A stretch of DNA of 12,630 nucleotides from an uncultured Clostridia bacterium. Lineage in GTDB: Bacteria; Bacillota; Clostridia; Oscillospirales; Oscillospiraceae. The position numbers and the translations under genes are program-made. The stretch lies in NCBI GenBank assembly GCA_937892865.1, contig CALBJG010000027.1, forward strand, positions 1 through 12,630, written 5' to 3'. This document shows positions 12,352 through 12,630 of the stretch, one piece after another. The notes under the pieces were generated by a model. It made no database searches. It was given only the letters and a program-made list of their open reading frames with translations, and was not told the DNA's origin. Positions within the stretch are counted from its first letter, which is position 1. Every line of letters starts with the position of its first letter.

Positions 12352-12630
12352 GGCCCTGAAAAATAATTCGTGAATTTTGCCACTACCAGCATCAGCATGC
12401 AAGCCCCGCCAAGCAAGGGGTACGCCTTTTCAACTACGCCATGAAACCCCAGCATTGCAACTGCGATGACACCGATCACAGCCTGCGGTTTCCGCGCAAG
12501 ACCGCGCAGGCAAGCGGTCAGCGTGGAAAGAATCGCGAGAAACAGGCTCATCGCGCCCAGATAGTATCCCGGTTTGCCGCAGCTTCTCATCAGGCTGACA
12601 AAGGGCATTGCTTCACTGATCAATGCAGGT
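12324..12630 (-). CDS. C-terminal fragment of a multi-pass membrane protein, probably a transporter
   Basis: About 102 codons are visible and the 5' end is beyond the window. Three hydrophobic stretches can be read: YYLGAMSLFLAILSTLTACL, AVIGVIAVAMLGFHGVVEKA and LLGGACMLMLVV. The pattern of a Pro-Leu-Leu-Gly turn before a last helix resembles the end of amino-acid/cation permeases such as the YkvI or APC groups, but that is only a resemblance. It stops 62 bases before the preferred racemase start and in the same direction, so the two may have been partners (permease with racemase) in their original genome. Confidence 0.6.
   Translation of the reverse strand, partial: PALISEAMPFVSLMRSCGKPGYYLGAMSLFLAILSTLTACLRGLARKPQAVIGVIAVAMLGFHGVVEKAYPLLGGACMLMLVVAKFTNYFSGPFISRQDMI

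Noticed and set aside
10921..12366. A 481-codon plus-strand reading frame opposite the beta-helix and racemase genes
   Set aside because: It runs antisense to two recognisable proteins, its product is rich in His, Cys and Arg with no family resemblance, and it has no ribosome site.
1..12630. tRNA, rRNA or riboswitch
   Set aside because: I looked in the intergenic spaces (all under about 200 bases) and saw no cloverleaf, conserved rRNA stretch or recognisable riboswitch core.

Overview
The window looks like chromosomal DNA of a low-to-mid GC Gram-positive bacterium of the Clostridia, possibly Oscillospiraceae-like. The support is strong AGGAGG-type ribosome binding sites, sigma-A promoters often with an extended -10, frequent GTG/TTG starts, a Firmicutes-type LexA, and clostridial ABC exporter variants. 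The lineage is inferred from protein style; no search was run. I see no rRNA, tRNA, CRISPR array, transposase or phage gene.

Layout. (1) 1-3250, minus strand: a two-gene operon for a heterodimeric ABC exporter. The first gene carries the degenerate ATP site; the second is cut by the left edge. (2) 3251-3413: divergent promoters. (3) 3414-4796, plus: a short binuclear-metal amidohydrolase and a small multi-pass membrane protein. (4) 4797-4985: a nested, almost wholly palindromic intergenic block with two REP-like hairpins inside the arms of a bidirectional terminator. (5) 4986-5564, minus: lexA, divergent from a ferritin-like gene (5686-6129, plus). (6) 6220-10485, plus: an ArsB/SLC13-type anion permease, a PlsC-like acyltransferase overlapping a PAP2-type lipid phosphatase, then, after a strong terminator and new promoter, two tandem paralogous alpha/beta hydrolases. 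(7) 10486-10573: a third REP-like hairpin and a perfect 13-bp bidirectional terminator. (8) 10574-11026, minus: a gamma-carbonic-anhydrase-like left-handed beta-helix protein. (9) 11107-12630, minus: an alanine racemase N-domain reading in frame into a DUF4282-like membrane tail, preceded by the end of a multi-pass membrane protein.

Functional links. The acyltransferase and PAP2 genes overlap, are probably co-translated, and fit phosphatidate/membrane-lipid metabolism. The two ABC genes should form one exporter. LexA has the full self-cleavage apparatus, and a 10-bp palindrome lies between its gene and that of the ferritin-like protein.

Most worth a second look: the racemase/DUF4282 chimera (a true fusion or an assembly join), the composite palindrome at 4802-4979, the REP family with compensatory stem changes, and the unusual candidate LexA operator. 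I did not find a convincing new multi-gene system; most genes belong to recognisable families.
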